DNA from: JANRIG01 sp033765235
GTDB taxonomy: Bacteria; Bacteroidota; Bacteroidia; Cytophagales; UBA9547
Direction: 5' to 3'
DNA length: 64,000 nt
NCBI GenBank assembly: GCA_033765235.1
Contig: JANRIG010000014.1
Location: 13,258-77,257, forward strand
Below the pieces are notes generated by a model. It had not been told where the DNA came from, ran no database searches, and worked only from the letters and a program-made list of their open reading frames with translations. Each line of letters opens with the position of its first letter. Within the stretch, counting starts at the first letter, position 1. Shown here piece by piece: positions 53,458 to 62,796 of this stretch. The translations under genes and the position numbers were made by a program.

Positions 53458-55899
53458 ATGAAAATTGCTAGTTTTGCCATATCATTATTGTTAACAGCAC
53501 ATTTTGTGCTATCACAACCCAAATACACCATCAGTGGCACTCTCAAAGACAAAAAAAATGGAGAAGATGTGATAGGAGCTACCATATCTGTCAAAGAAAC
53601 ACAAGCAGCTACTACTACCAATGCCTACGGCTTTTTTTCTATCACGCTGCCGGAGGGCAAATACACTATAAACGTCTCATACCTAGGGTATAAAACTTAT
53701 ACCAATGAGATTGACCTCAATGCCAACCAAAAACTCAATATCGAAATAGAAGAAGAAAAAATTGAGCTTACAGAAGTAGAAGTGACCTCTGAGCGCCCCG
53801 ATGCCAATGTGAAAAGCATAGAAATGAGCATAAACAAACTGGAAATGGGGCAAATCAAAAAAATGCCTGCACTACTGGGAGAAGTAGATGTCATCCGCAG
53901 TATACAACTACTGCCGGGTGTGTCATCAGTAGGCGAGGGGTCATCAGGGTTCAATGTAAGAGGTGGTAGCATTGACCACAATTTGGTACTGCTTGATGAA
54001 GCACCTGTATACAATTCATCACATCTTTTTGGCTTTTTCTCAGTATTTAACCCCGATGCAGTAAAAGATGTGAAACTTTATAAAGGAGGCATACCGGCAC
54101 AATATGGTGGTAGATTGGCATCTATACTCGATGTGAGAATGAAAGAAGGTAACAATAAAAGATTTGCTGCACAAGGTGGTATTGGTCTCATTTTCAGTCG
54201 ACTTACTTTCGAAGGTCCCATCAAAAAAAACAAAGGCTCTTTTATAGTAGCAGGGCGTAGGTCTTATGCAGATGTGTTGGCTGCACCAGCTTTGGCATCA
54301 AATCCTGATTTGGATGGATTCAAGTTATATTTTTATGATTTTACCATGAAAGCCAACTACAACATAGGCACTAAAGACAAAATTTTTGCATCAGGGTACT
54401 TAGGTAGAGATGTATTTGGAGTAGCCAGTTTTGGGTTTGACTGGGGCAATTCTACCTTTACCACACGCTGGAACCATGTATTCAACGACAGATTGTTTAT
54501 GAACGTCACAGGGTTCTACAGCAATTATGACTACGCTTTGGGTGCAGAAACCAACTCAGGCGGTGATAAATTCAGCTGGAAATCAAATATAATAAATTAT
54601 AGCGTAAAACCCGAACTAACCTATTTCTTAAACAGTAAAAATACCATACAATTTGGTGGGCAGACTATTCTATATGACTTTGTGCCGGGCACACTCGAAA
54701 TCATAAACAGTGGCAATCGCACTACATTAAAACTTGACAGTAAATACGCACTAGAGCATGCTGTATATATCTCTAATGAGCAAAAAATAATCCCAAGATT
54801 AAGTATGCAATATGGCTTAAGGCTTTCGGCATTTCAATATATAGGACCCGGTATAAAAAGAACTTATGGTCCCGAGCCTTACAAAAATGAAACCAGATAC
54901 CCAGTAGCTGAACCTGAAAAAGTAGAATCATTACAGTCAATAGCATCATATATAAATCCTGAACCAAGACTTAATCTAAAATTTGAACTAACAGAATATT
55001 CCTCCCTAAAAGCCAGCTATATGCGTACTTCACAATACATCCACCTTATATCAAATACCGCAGCATCTATACCATTAGATGTATTCACTCCAAGCACAAA
55101 TAACATAAAACCACAGATAAGTGACCAAGTAGCCATAGGATATTTTAGAAATTTTGGCTCAAATACCGACTATGAAACCTCTGTAGAACTTTTTTATAAA
55201 GATATGAAAAACCAAATAGACTATGTAGATGGTGCAGATTTGCTACTCAATCCAAACCTCGAAGGTGTACTGCTTTCCGGAAAAGGAAGAGCCTACGGAG
55301 CAGAATTTATGGTAAAGAAAAATAAAGGAAAACTCAATGGCTGGATAAGCTACACCATATCCAGGTCTGAAAGAAAAGTAGATGGTATAAGCAATGACGC
55401 TTGGTACCCCAACCGCTTTGACCGTACTCACAACCTGAATATAGTAGTAAGCTACCAGTTGAGCAAACGTGTAAGTGTCTCATCCAATGCACAATACGGC
55501 ACAGGTACCCCAGTGAACTTATATAATATGGGCTATGCCTATGCAGGTCAGTATGTAGGTCACAACCCTACAAACGCTCGAAACAACATACGAATACCCG
55601 AATATTTCAGGATAGATGCATCTGTAAGCATCAAAAGCAAACGCAAAAAATATGACGAAGCAGAAATACCTGCCAATTTTTTCAAAGCCATTAAATACCG
55701 ATACGAATGGGAATTAGTATTTAGTGTCTACAATGTGTTGAATGCTCGTAATCCTTTTGCCATATTCCCAAGATACAAAGAAAGCTTGTCCAATCAGGTC
55801 GGTGTCAATTATCAAGCTACCAATTTAGACCGCGAAATGGCCAAATTTTCATTATTTGCTACCATTATACCGGGCATCACTTATAACTTCAAGTTCTGA
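53458..55899 (+). CDS. TonB-dependent outer-membrane receptor with N-terminal carboxypeptidase-like domain
   Basis: 813 residues from the ATG at 53458, where the signal peptide 'MKIASFAISLLLTAHFVLSQ' begins. Residues about 22-105 form a carboxypeptidase-regulatory-like domain ('YTISGTLKDKKNGEDVIGAT', 'TNAYGFFSITLPEGKYTI'). The plug domain has 'LLPGVSSVGEGSSGFNVRGG' (in part) and 'LLDEAPVYNSSHLFGFFSVF'. The C-terminal barrel ends in the aromatic-terminated strand 'TIIPGITYNFKF'. It imports or binds a large ligand at the expense of the proton gradient via TonB. It is paired with a DUF4249 lipoprotein one base downstream, a standing partnership in this phylum. The ligand is unknown. Confidence 0.92.
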   Translation: MKIASFAISLLLTAHFVLSQPKYTISGTLKDKKNGEDVIGATISVKETQAATTTNAYGFFSITLPEGKYTINVSYLGYKTYTNEIDLNANQKLNIEIEEEKIELTEVEVTSERPDANVKSIEMSINKLEMGQIKKMPALLGEVDVIRSIQLLPGVSSVGEGSSGFNVRGGSIDHNLVLLDEAPVYNSSHLFGFFSVFNPDAVKDVKLYKGGIPAQYGGRLASILDVRMKEGNNKRFAAQGGIGLIFSRLTFEGPIKKNKGSFIVAGRRSYADVLAAPALASNPDLDGFKLYFYDFTMKANYNIGTKDKIFASGYLGRDVFGVASFGFDWGNSTFTTRWNHVFNDRLFMNVTGFYSNYDYALGAETNSGGDKFSWKSNIINYSVKPELTYFLNSKNTIQFGGQTILYDFVPGTLEIINSGNRTTLKLDSKYALEHAVYISNEQKIIPRLSMQYGLRLSAFQYIGPGIKRTYGPEPYKNETRYPVAEPEKVESLQSIASYINPEPRLNLKFELTEYSSLKASYMRTSQYIHLISNTAASIPLDVFTPSTNNIKPQISDQVAIGYFRNFGSNTDYETSVELFYKDMKNQIDYVDGADLLLNPNLEGVLLSGKGRAYGAEFMVKKNKGKLNGWISYTISRSERKVDGISNDAWYPNRFDRTHNLNIVVSYQLSKRVSVSSNAQYGTGTPVNLYNMGYAYAGQYVGHNPTNARNNIRIPEYFRIDASVSIKSKRKKYDEAEIPANFFKAIKYRYEWELVFSVYNVLNARNPFAIFPRYKESLSNQVGVNYQATNLDREMAKFSLFATIIPGITYNFKF

Positions 55900-55900
55900 T

Positions 55901-56974
55901 ATGAAAATATATTATCACACCCTATTATTTATATTATCTGTTTGCATGCTTGCATGCACAGACCCTTACTCCATAGACTTAGAGCAGAGCGACCCACAGT
56001 TGGTAGTTGAAGCATTGCTTAAGCATGATGCAAACTTGCCCCAAACAGTTGGCAGAGATACGGTATTACTCACCCAAACACAAAAATTTATTGGAAACGA
56101 CAAAACTTTGGCTACTATAGACAATGCCTCAGTATCCATCACCAGCAATGCCGGACAAACAGAAAACTTAACACCCTTAGGAAATGGTCGCTATGCTTCT
56201 GTATCACTCATCAAAAAAATTGGATATCAGTACACACTTACCGTAAAAACACCCGATGGCGAAACCTACAATGCCAGCACTTGGCATACTCGCCCTTGTG
56301 TGTATGACTCACTCACTCAAAAAATATTAGATAAACGCAACCCCAATACCCCGGCAGGTGTTATACCCAAAGGAGTATATATTGATATTGCAGGCTATGA
56401 CCCCGCAGGAGCAGGTGACAGTTATTGGCTAAGGTTATACTTTAAAAGAGTATACAAAAATATATTTACTGGTAAAAAAACATCCCCCTACTTTAAAGGA
56501 GACTCTAACCTCACTAAATATGATCCTTGGCACTATGTACGTGACCCTAATAAAATAGGAATATCGCTTGACGGTATATCTGCAGATAACAATACAGATA
56601 CGCTCCAAAACAGCACCAACAGACCTTTCGCACTAGTACTCAAAGATTTGATATTAAATGACTTAGATGGTCCGGCAATTTCAGACAAGCCTGCATACTT
56701 CCCAGGCGACTCTGTGTGGCTGGATATTGTGAGCCTAACATACCCTCACTTAATATTTTTACAGCGCATGAAAAAAGAACTTGAAAACGGTACAGGTGGA
56801 GGACTGGCCGGACTATTTTCAACACCTCCTTCTAACCTGCCCACCAACATAATCAACGCAAACTCAAATGGCAAAAAAGCAGTTGGATGGTTTGGAGCAG
56901 GCACCTACAAAACCCATAAAATCAGAATTATTAACTTTGATTTTATAGAAAACCAAGGTACACCCGGTAATTAA
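55901..56974 (+). CDS. DUF4249 lipoprotein, partner of the TonB receptor
   Basis: 357 residues from the ATG at 55901. The frame opens earlier, at 55856, but the lipoprotein signal 'MKIYYHTLLFILSVCMLAC' with Cys19 defines the start, and only one base separates it from the receptor stop. Beta-rich repeats follow: 'NASVSITSNAGQTENLTPLGNGRY', 'YQYTLTVKTPDGETYNASTW' and a C-terminal 'KAVGWFGAGTYKTHKIRI'. This is the DUF4249 pattern: an Ig-like segment early on and a conserved 'VGYFGA-S---RI' end. It is probably a surface-exposed lipoprotein that helps ligand capture by the receptor, as SusD does for SusC. That role is inference. Confidence 0.85.
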   Translation: MKIYYHTLLFILSVCMLACTDPYSIDLEQSDPQLVVEALLKHDANLPQTVGRDTVLLTQTQKFIGNDKTLATIDNASVSITSNAGQTENLTPLGNGRYASVSLIKKIGYQYTLTVKTPDGETYNASTWHTRPCVYDSLTQKILDKRNPNTPAGVIPKGVYIDIAGYDPAGAGDSYWLRLYFKRVYKNIFTGKKTSPYFKGDSNLTKYDPWHYVRDPNKIGISLDGISADNNTDTLQNSTNRPFALVLKDLILNDLDGPAISDKPAYFPGDSVWLDIVSLTYPHLIFLQRMKKELENGTGGGLAGLFSTPPSNLPTNIINANSNGKKAVGWFGAGTYKTHKIRIINFDFIENQGTPGN

Positions 56975-57153
56975 TTCAGCAATATTTCTTATTATTATAT
57001 TAATTATTCATGTCAAGCAATATTGAAATTAAACAAATGAATATAATAATAATACCATAACAGTGAAATAAAACAAATAAATTAACAAAACTTTAAAACC
57101 GATTTATATACATTTACGTTTTCATAACTGTACTTCGGTCACACATACAATAA

Positions 57154-57552
57154 ATGGAAGAACTTAAAATCGAATTCCCTTCGGTTCTCGAAAATATCAA
57201 GCTGGTAGAGAGCTTCATAGACAATGCCAAAGAAAAGTTTCATATACCTGAAGATGTATATGGCAATATCATGGTAGCTGTCACAGAGTCTGTAAACAAT
57301 GCCATTATACATGGCAATCATAGTAGTATTGAGAAAAGCGTGTGGCTTTCATTGTATATAGACTCCACCTCTCTTAAATGCATAGTAGAAGACGAAGGCT
57401 CAGGTTTTGACTTTGATAACCTTCCAGATCCCACTGCCCCAGAAAATATCAATAAAATTGGTGGCAGAGGTGTATTTTTAATAAAAAACCTTTCTGATAA
57501 TGTCAATTTCACCGATGGTGGGCGCAGAGTTGAAATGTTATTTAATTTTTAA
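57154..57552 (+). CDS. RsbW/SpoIIAB-like anti-sigma or signalling ATPase domain
   Basis: 132 residues, a lone HATPase_c domain. N-box Glu45 and Asn49 in 'AVTESVNNAIIHGN', G1 box 'VEDEGSGFD' from Asp80, and G2 'GGRGVFLIKNL' from Gly103. In Firmicutes such proteins are serine kinases that hold sigma factors. In Bacteroidota similar stand-alone domains are common and their partners unclear. No anti-anti-sigma (STAS) or PP2C gene is adjacent. Its stop TAA shares its last base with the ATG of ybeY (TAATG), so the two are translationally coupled. Confidence 0.88.
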   Translation: MEELKIEFPSVLENIKLVESFIDNAKEKFHIPEDVYGNIMVAVTESVNNAIIHGNHSSIEKSVWLSLYIDSTSLKCIVEDEGSGFDFDNLPDPTAPENINKIGGRGVFLIKNLSDNVNFTDGGRRVEMLFNF

Positions 57553-57986
57553 TGTATAAAAATATTTTTTACAATACCATTGAAAGCAATTTCACATTAA
57601 AGTATAAAAGCAATATTACCAATTGGCTCAACCTGATAGCTTTGAACGAAAAAAAAAAAATAGAAACTATATCTTACACGTTTTGCAAAAACACTACTAT
57701 CAAAAAAATAAATAACAAATATTTAACACACAACTACCCTACAGATATACTCACTTTTGACTTACGTGCACTCCACACTCAGCCTATATCAGCAGATATA
57801 TATATAGGTATAGATATAATAAGACGCAATGCAGTCACATATAATACTACATTTGAGCTTGAATTGCTCAGAGTATTAGCCCATGGGCTGCTTCACCTCA
57901 TAGGATATGACGATACCACAGTTGCAGCTCAAAAACAAATGCGCGAAATGGAAGAATATTATCTCAAATTATATATGCAAAAGTGA
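57552..57986 (+). CDS. ybeY: Endoribonuclease YbeY
   Basis: 144 residues. A zinc-dependent RNase that matures 16S rRNA and takes part in ribosome quality control. The motif 'HGLLHLIGYDD' gives ligands His111 and His115. The third ligand position, His in most bacteria, is Asp121 here, and I recall Asp at this position in other Bacteroidota members. The fold's early strand 'TILTFDLRA'-like segment is present ('YPTDILTFDLRA'). The start overlaps the upstream ATPase gene by one base. Confidence 0.92.
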   Translation: MYKNIFYNTIESNFTLKYKSNITNWLNLIALNEKKKIETISYTFCKNTTIKKINNKYLTHNYPTDILTFDLRALHTQPISADIYIGIDIIRRNAVTYNTTFELELLRVLAHGLLHLIGYDDTTVAAQKQMREMEEYYLKLYMQK

Positions 57987-58012
57987 TACCTGTCATTTTT
58001 TTCAAAAAATAT

Positions 58013-58043
58013 TTTGCAGTTCCAATATCTTACTCTATCTTAG
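58013..58043 (+). promoter_or_regulatory. Candidate promoter for gldJ
   Basis: TTTG (58013-58016), a 19-base spacer, and TATCTTAG (58036-58043), which differs from TAnnTTTG at one base. The ATG at 58061 lies 17 bases downstream. Confidence 0.45.
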
Positions 58044-58060
58044 CACGGTAAAGTATCATT

Positions 58061-59290
58061 ATGTTTAAAAACATGTCTAATAAAACTTCTCTTTCCAAAA
58101 ATATCCCCTACCTCTTTGCACTGGTCATATTAGCACTGGCATGCTCCAAAAGCGGTAACCCAACCAGTATGACACCGGGTGGTGCAAGCACTACTACAGG
58201 TCTGCAATACAACGGCGACGATAGTAGCTTTCAGGTAAATGATTACAAAGGTCAGCCGGAAGGGCCTAATCTTGTATTCATAGAAGGTGGTCGTACTATA
58301 CTTGGTTCATTTGAAGAAGATCTTATGAACACACGCGATAATGTGGAGCGTACAGTCACCATCACATCTTTTTTTATGGATGAAACAGAAATAGCCAATA
58401 TCCACTGGCTTGAGTATCTTTTTTATGTAGCCAAAGACTCAGGAGGTACCCAATCCCCTGCCTATGTACGCTCAGTGCCCGATACCACTGTATGGAAACA
58501 AGAACTCTCGTACAACGATCCTTATGTTGAGCATTATTTCAGATACCCTGGTTTTAGATTTTTCCCTGTAGTAGGTGTATCGTGGAATCAAGCATATTCA
58601 TATTGCAAATGGCGCTCTGCTGTAGTAAACAAAGGTCTTGCCATGGCAGCAGGTCGTCAAGATTTGGTAGATATTGCCAACTCAGGTGCACGCATACCTC
58701 TCGAATCAGGTCTGGTGCTTCCAGAGTATCGCTTGCCATCAGAGGCAGAGTGGGAGTATGCAGCCAAAGCATTGGTAGGCACTCAGTGGCTCGATGAAAA
58801 CCAAACCCATGCACGCCTTTATCCTTGGGATGGTCATGCATTGCGCAACCCTTATGGTAACCAAATGGGTTTTTTCTTAGCCAACTTTAAAAGAGGCAGA
58901 GGCGACTATGCAGGTATAGCCGGCAAGCTCAATGATGGTGCTATGATTACCGAATACATATATACCTATCCTCCAAACGATTATGGACTGTATAATATGG
59001 CAGGTAATGTAAACGAGTGGGTATATGACCTCTACCGACCTATGTCTTTTCAAGATTTTGACGACCTTAACTCGCTCCGCAGAGACGGCTCTTTTGACGA
59101 TGCCAAAAATTATAACAAAAGAGAATGGCTCTCACTCATAGACGATTCTGTAAGAGTATTCAAAGGAGGTTCGTGGAAAGATGTAGCCTACTGGCTCAAT
59201 CCGGGTACACGCCGATACCTTGACCAAGACTCATCTACCTCTACTATAGGTTTCCGCTGTGCCATGATACGTGCAGGTACCAATTTCTAA
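58061..59290 (+). CDS. gldJ: GldJ-like gliding motility/T9SS lipoprotein (formylglycine-generating-enzyme-like)
   Basis: 409 residues. The lipoprotein signal ends at Cys28 in 'LALAC'. A disordered stretch is followed by 'GPNLVFIEGGRTILGSFEED', the start of a sulfatase-modifying (FGE/SUMF1-type) domain. 'TITSFFMDETEIANIHWLEYLFY', 'YRLPSEAEWEYAAKAL', 'GLYNMAGNVNEWVYDLYRP' and the final 'STIGFRCAMIR' fit GldJ. GldJ is one of the lipoproteins (with GldK) needed for gliding and type IX secretion. It lies far from other T9SS genes here, but the same window encodes SprF-like proteins and an SprB-like adhesin. An FGE-like relative of the same superfamily (GldK) is the main alternative. Confidence 0.82.
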   Translation: MFKNMSNKTSLSKNIPYLFALVILALACSKSGNPTSMTPGGASTTTGLQYNGDDSSFQVNDYKGQPEGPNLVFIEGGRTILGSFEEDLMNTRDNVERTVTITSFFMDETEIANIHWLEYLFYVAKDSGGTQSPAYVRSVPDTTVWKQELSYNDPYVEHYFRYPGFRFFPVVGVSWNQAYSYCKWRSAVVNKGLAMAAGRQDLVDIANSGARIPLESGLVLPEYRLPSEAEWEYAAKALVGTQWLDENQTHARLYPWDGHALRNPYGNQMGFFLANFKRGRGDYAGIAGKLNDGAMITEYIYTYPPNDYGLYNMAGNVNEWVYDLYRPMSFQDFDDLNSLRRDGSFDDAKNYNKREWLSLIDDSVRVFKGGSWKDVAYWLNPGTRRYLDQDSSTSTIGFRCAMIRAGTNF

Positions 59291-59315
59291 TAAGATTTCA
59301 TACTATATTTAACAA

Positions 59316-59342
59316 AAAGCCTGTCAGAATATGACAGGCTTT
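59316..59342 (+). terminator. Rho-independent terminator after gldJ
   Basis: AAAGCCTGTCA (59316-59326), loop GAATA, TGACAGGCTTT (59332-59342): an 11-bp perfect stem followed by GTTATTTTTA. It lies 25 bases after the gldJ stop and 17 bases before the mutS start. Confidence 0.85.
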
Positions 59343-59359
59343 GTTATTTTTATACCCAA

Positions 59360-61975
59360 ATGTCAAAACCGAGAGAAGAAACGCCTTTGATGAAGCAGTA
59401 TTATACTGTGAAAGAAAAATATCCGGGCGCAGTAGTACTATTCAGGGTAGGAGATTTTTATGAAACATTTGGCGATGATGCTGTGAAAACCAGCAAAGCA
59501 CTCGGTATCATACTCACCAAAAGGGGCAACGGCTCTGCCAGTGAGATAGAGCTTGCAGGATTTCCGCACCACTCACTCGACAGCTACATGCCCAAACTCG
59601 TACGTGCCGGCTATAGGGTAGCTATTTGCGACCAACTCGAAGACCCAAAATTAGCAAAAGGTATTGTAAAAAGAGGGGTCACTGAGCTTGTAACACCCGG
59701 AGTGGTATACAGCGACCATGTGCTGAGCCAAAAGCACAACAACTATCTTGCATGCCTCCATGTATTACCCACATTGCAAAAAGCAGGTTTGGCTTTGGTA
59801 GACATCACTACAGGCGAGTTTATGGTAGCTGAAAACATGGTTGATAAAATTGAAAAACTCTTGCATCACTTTCAGCCCTCAGAAGTGATATTTGACAAAG
59901 GACAAAAAAGTATAGTATTGCCTTATATCAACGAAAAATTTAATACTTATGGAGTAGATGAATGGGTATATGCCGAACAATATACCACAGATATACTTTT
60001 GCAACAATTCGGCACATTGTCGCTCAAAGGCTTTGGTGTGCAAGATATGCAGCAAGCTACCATATGTGCGGGTGCCATACTGCACTATCTTAAAAGTACA
60101 GAGCATCATGAGCTCCAACACATAAAATCAATTTCACGAATAGAAGAAGAAAACTATGTGTGGATGGATAGGTTTACGGTGCGAAGTTTAGAACTTATAT
60201 ATCCCAATTATGAGGGTGGGGTAGCACTCATTGATATTATAGATAAGACGCTCACTCCCATGGGTTCTAGAGCTATACGCAAGTGGCTGCTCATGCCGCT
60301 CAAGCAACCCGAATCTGTGATGCAAAGGCAAAATATTGTCACCTATTTTATGAACAATCCTGATCAGGCCGCCATGATTGCAGACCTGCTCAAACCTATA
60401 GGTGACATGGAGCGTATCATATCCAAAGTATCTGCCAAAAGAATAAACCCGCGAGAACTTTTGCAGCTAAAAAAAGCATTGGCTAAACTAAAACCTATCC
60501 AACAAACCATACTTGACCATAAACCTACAACTGAACTGAGCATATTGGTGTCAAAAATAAACCTATGCGAATATCTGTATCAAAAGCTTGAAAATGAGCT
60601 TAATGATGAGCTTCCATTGGTGTCAAACCAAGGTGGGCTATTCAAAAAAGGAGTGGATAAAGAGTTGGACGAGCTTAGGGATATTGCTTATTCAGGCAAA
60701 GATACCCTTATGCAAATCACACGCAGAGAGATAGAGCGTACCGAAATATCTTCTCTAAAAATACAATATAACAAAGTATTTGGCTACTATCTGGAAGTGA
60801 CTAATGCCCACAAAAGCAAAGTGCCGGCAGACTGGATAAGAAAACAAACTACCGTGGGCGCAGAGCGCTATATTACCCCCGAACTAAAAGTATATGAAGA
60901 GAAAATACTCAATGCCGAAGACAGAATAAATGGCATAGAATATACCCTTTATCAAAAGTTGGTAAATGAGGCTTGTGAGTTTATAGAACCCATACAGCAC
61001 AATGCCAAAATATTGGCAGAATTGGATATATACCTATCGTTCAGAGAAATATCTATAAAAAATAATTATACAAAACCACTTATCAATGATGGCTATGAGC
61101 TAAAAATAACGGCGGGCAGGCATCCTGTGATAGAGACACAACTACCTGCAGGCGAGTCATTTATACCCAATGATATATCTATAGGTACTGATAGCAACCA
61201 AATTATGATCATTACAGGTCCTAATATGGCGGGCAAGTCTGCCATATTGAGGCAAACAGCCATCATTACCATATTGGCACAAACGGGGTGCTATGTGCCT
61301 GCGCAATATGCAGAAATTGGGGTAGTGGATAAAATATTTACTCGGGTAGGTGCATCCGACAATTTATCAAAAGGTGAGTCCACATTCATGGTAGAGATGA
61401 CCGAGACAGCCAGTATATTGAACAATATTAGTGAAAAAAGTTTGTTGTTGTTAGACGAAATAGGGCGTGGCACCAGCACATACGATGGCATATCCATAGC
61501 TTGGGCTATAGTAGAGTATTTGCACAATCATCCAAAATATAGGCCCAAAACCCTCTTTGCCACACACTATCATGAGCTTAGTGACTTAGCCAATACGCTA
61601 CAAAGAGTGAAAAACTACAATGTATCAGTAAAACAAAGTGCTGGAAAAATCATATTCTTGAGAAAATTAGTAGAAGGTGGCTCTGAACATAGCTTTGGTA
61701 TACATGTGGCACAACTGGCGGGGATGCCCAATGAGGTAGTGCTGCGTGCCGATGACATCATGCATGAGCTTGAAAAAGATAAGGTAAAAGACAAAGCACT
61801 AAAAAAAGTAAAAGATATACCTAAAATAAACTACCAAATGAGCCTCTTTGAAGCCAATGACCCTCAATATGTAAAAGCCAAAGAACTGCTTAGCAGTATT
61901 GACATAAATACGCTATCACCTGTGGAGGCTTTGCTAAAGTTGAATGAGCTCAAAAATGTGTGGGAAAGGAAGTAA
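59360..61975 (+). CDS. mutS: DNA mismatch repair protein MutS
   Basis: 871 residues, the full MutS1 length. It finds mismatches and small loops in DNA. The mismatch-reading Phe33 and Glu35 stand in 'GDFYETFGDDA'. The core has 'HELQHIKSISR' and clamp helices ('GYYLEVTNAHKSKVP'). The ATPase has Walker A 'GPNMAGKS' at 620-627, Walker B 'LLLDEIGRGTSTYDG', and 'FATHYHEL'. The C-terminal helix-turn-helix region is intact. It follows the gldJ terminator closely, so its own promoter must lie in or beside the terminator, or some read-through feeds it. Confidence 0.98.
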   Translation: MSKPREETPLMKQYYTVKEKYPGAVVLFRVGDFYETFGDDAVKTSKALGIILTKRGNGSASEIELAGFPHHSLDSYMPKLVRAGYRVAICDQLEDPKLAKGIVKRGVTELVTPGVVYSDHVLSQKHNNYLACLHVLPTLQKAGLALVDITTGEFMVAENMVDKIEKLLHHFQPSEVIFDKGQKSIVLPYINEKFNTYGVDEWVYAEQYTTDILLQQFGTLSLKGFGVQDMQQATICAGAILHYLKSTEHHELQHIKSISRIEEENYVWMDRFTVRSLELIYPNYEGGVALIDIIDKTLTPMGSRAIRKWLLMPLKQPESVMQRQNIVTYFMNNPDQAAMIADLLKPIGDMERIISKVSAKRINPRELLQLKKALAKLKPIQQTILDHKPTTELSILVSKINLCEYLYQKLENELNDELPLVSNQGGLFKKGVDKELDELRDIAYSGKDTLMQITRREIERTEISSLKIQYNKVFGYYLEVTNAHKSKVPADWIRKQTTVGAERYITPELKVYEEKILNAEDRINGIEYTLYQKLVNEACEFIEPIQHNAKILAELDIYLSFREISIKNNYTKPLINDGYELKITAGRHPVIETQLPAGESFIPNDISIGTDSNQIMIITGPNMAGKSAILRQTAIITILAQTGCYVPAQYAEIGVVDKIFTRVGASDNLSKGESTFMVEMTETASILNNISEKSLLLLDEIGRGTSTYDGISIAWAIVEYLHNHPKYRPKTLFATHYHELSDLANTLQRVKNYNVSVKQSAGKIIFLRKLVEGGSEHSFGIHVAQLAGMPNEVVLRADDIMHELEKDKVKDKALKKVKDIPKINYQMSLFEANDPQYVKAKELLSSIDINTLSPVEALLKLNELKNVWERK

Positions 61976-62036
61976 AATATAAAGTCACTCAGCTATAGTA
62001 CATGTTTGTGAAACGCATATCCAATTAAAGATAAAA

Positions 62037-62051
62037 CCGATTTTTAATCGG
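62037..62051 (+). terminator. Weak candidate terminator after mutS
   Basis: CCGATT, loop TTT, AATCGG: a 6-bp stem followed by a mixed sequence without a T-run, 61 bases after the mutS stop. Confidence 0.3.
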
Positions 62052-62143
62052 GTACTACTTTATGCAAATAAATATCTGCATAATCAGTCGTTAGAGATGC
62101 TGTATATAACAGGCTTTTAAAGGCTGGAAGCCATATTTATAAA

Positions 62144-62169
62144 AGTCACTCGCGAGGATGCGAGTGACT
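62144..62169 (-). terminator. Terminator hairpin after the 62180 gene
   Basis: AGTCACTCGC (62144-62153), loop of 6 bases, GCGAGTGACT (62160-62169): a perfect 10-bp stem. It lies 10 bases downstream of the minus-strand stop, with a short TTTATAAAT stretch beyond it on that strand. The left arm's sequence AAAGTCACTC also occurs at 61981-61990. Confidence 0.65.
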
Positions 62170-62179
62170 GGGTTAAAAC

Positions 62180-62758
62180 TTACACATCTACTTCTTCGAC
62201 AGAACCACAAAACTTTCCATATTCGCCGGGAAGGGTTGAAGGAAACTCTGCATATACCAAGTAATTAAACGTACCTTTTATACGTTGGTCATCTGTTTCG
62301 CTATAAGGTTGACCGGCACCTTTGGGTGCAGCAAATTTTAATGTGTCTAGTATGCCTGTCCCTTTTTCCTCTTTGTATATGGTGTATTGTCTGATATTTT
62401 TCTCAATTTCGCTTGTCCAACTTAATATAACATCAAGACTTGGAGTTACTGTGTAATCAATATTGCTAATAACAGCATCTTCGCTGGGAGTTTGTATCCT
62501 TGCTCCATTTTTGTCATAACTTACAGAAACAGCAGTTAAACCTGATGTATTAAAATCAATATATAGTAATGTAAGCTCAAGAGTGTTATATCTGCATCGA
62601 GATACCCAAATATTATTTTTTTTATTTATTCTTCTAAAATCTTCTGTACCTGCCACAGCTATTAAATCAGCCATGGGCTCTGTATTGGTAAATTGTGCTT
62701 GAATTCTTCTAAATCCTTTACCTGCTTTTCTGAAATTGATGTTTTGAGCTATTTGCAT
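62180..62758 (-). CDS. Unrecognised protein with a fibronectin-III-like segment
   Basis: 192 residues, no signal peptide and no transmembrane segment. The first 100 residues are not recognised. The second half reads like a fibronectin type III strand pattern: 'SLDVILSWTSEIEKNIRQYTIYKEEKG', then 'YSETDDQRIKGTFNYLVYAEFP'. It lies 38 bases downstream of the surface-repeat protein gene on the same strand and probably shares its message, so it may be an accessory of that protein. The protein ends 'GSVEEVDV', and a strong hairpin follows. Confidence 0.6.
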   Translation of the reverse strand: MQIAQNINFRKAGKGFRRIQAQFTNTEPMADLIAVAGTEDFRRINKKNNIWVSRCRYNTLELTLLYIDFNTSGLTAVSVSYDKNGARIQTPSEDAVISNIDYTVTPSLDVILSWTSEIEKNIRQYTIYKEEKGTGILDTLKFAAPKGAGQPYSETDDQRIKGTFNYLVYAEFPSTLPGEYGKFCGSVEEVDV

Positions 62759-62796
62759 ATTTTTTTTATTTTTAGTTAAGGGGTTAAATATATAAA

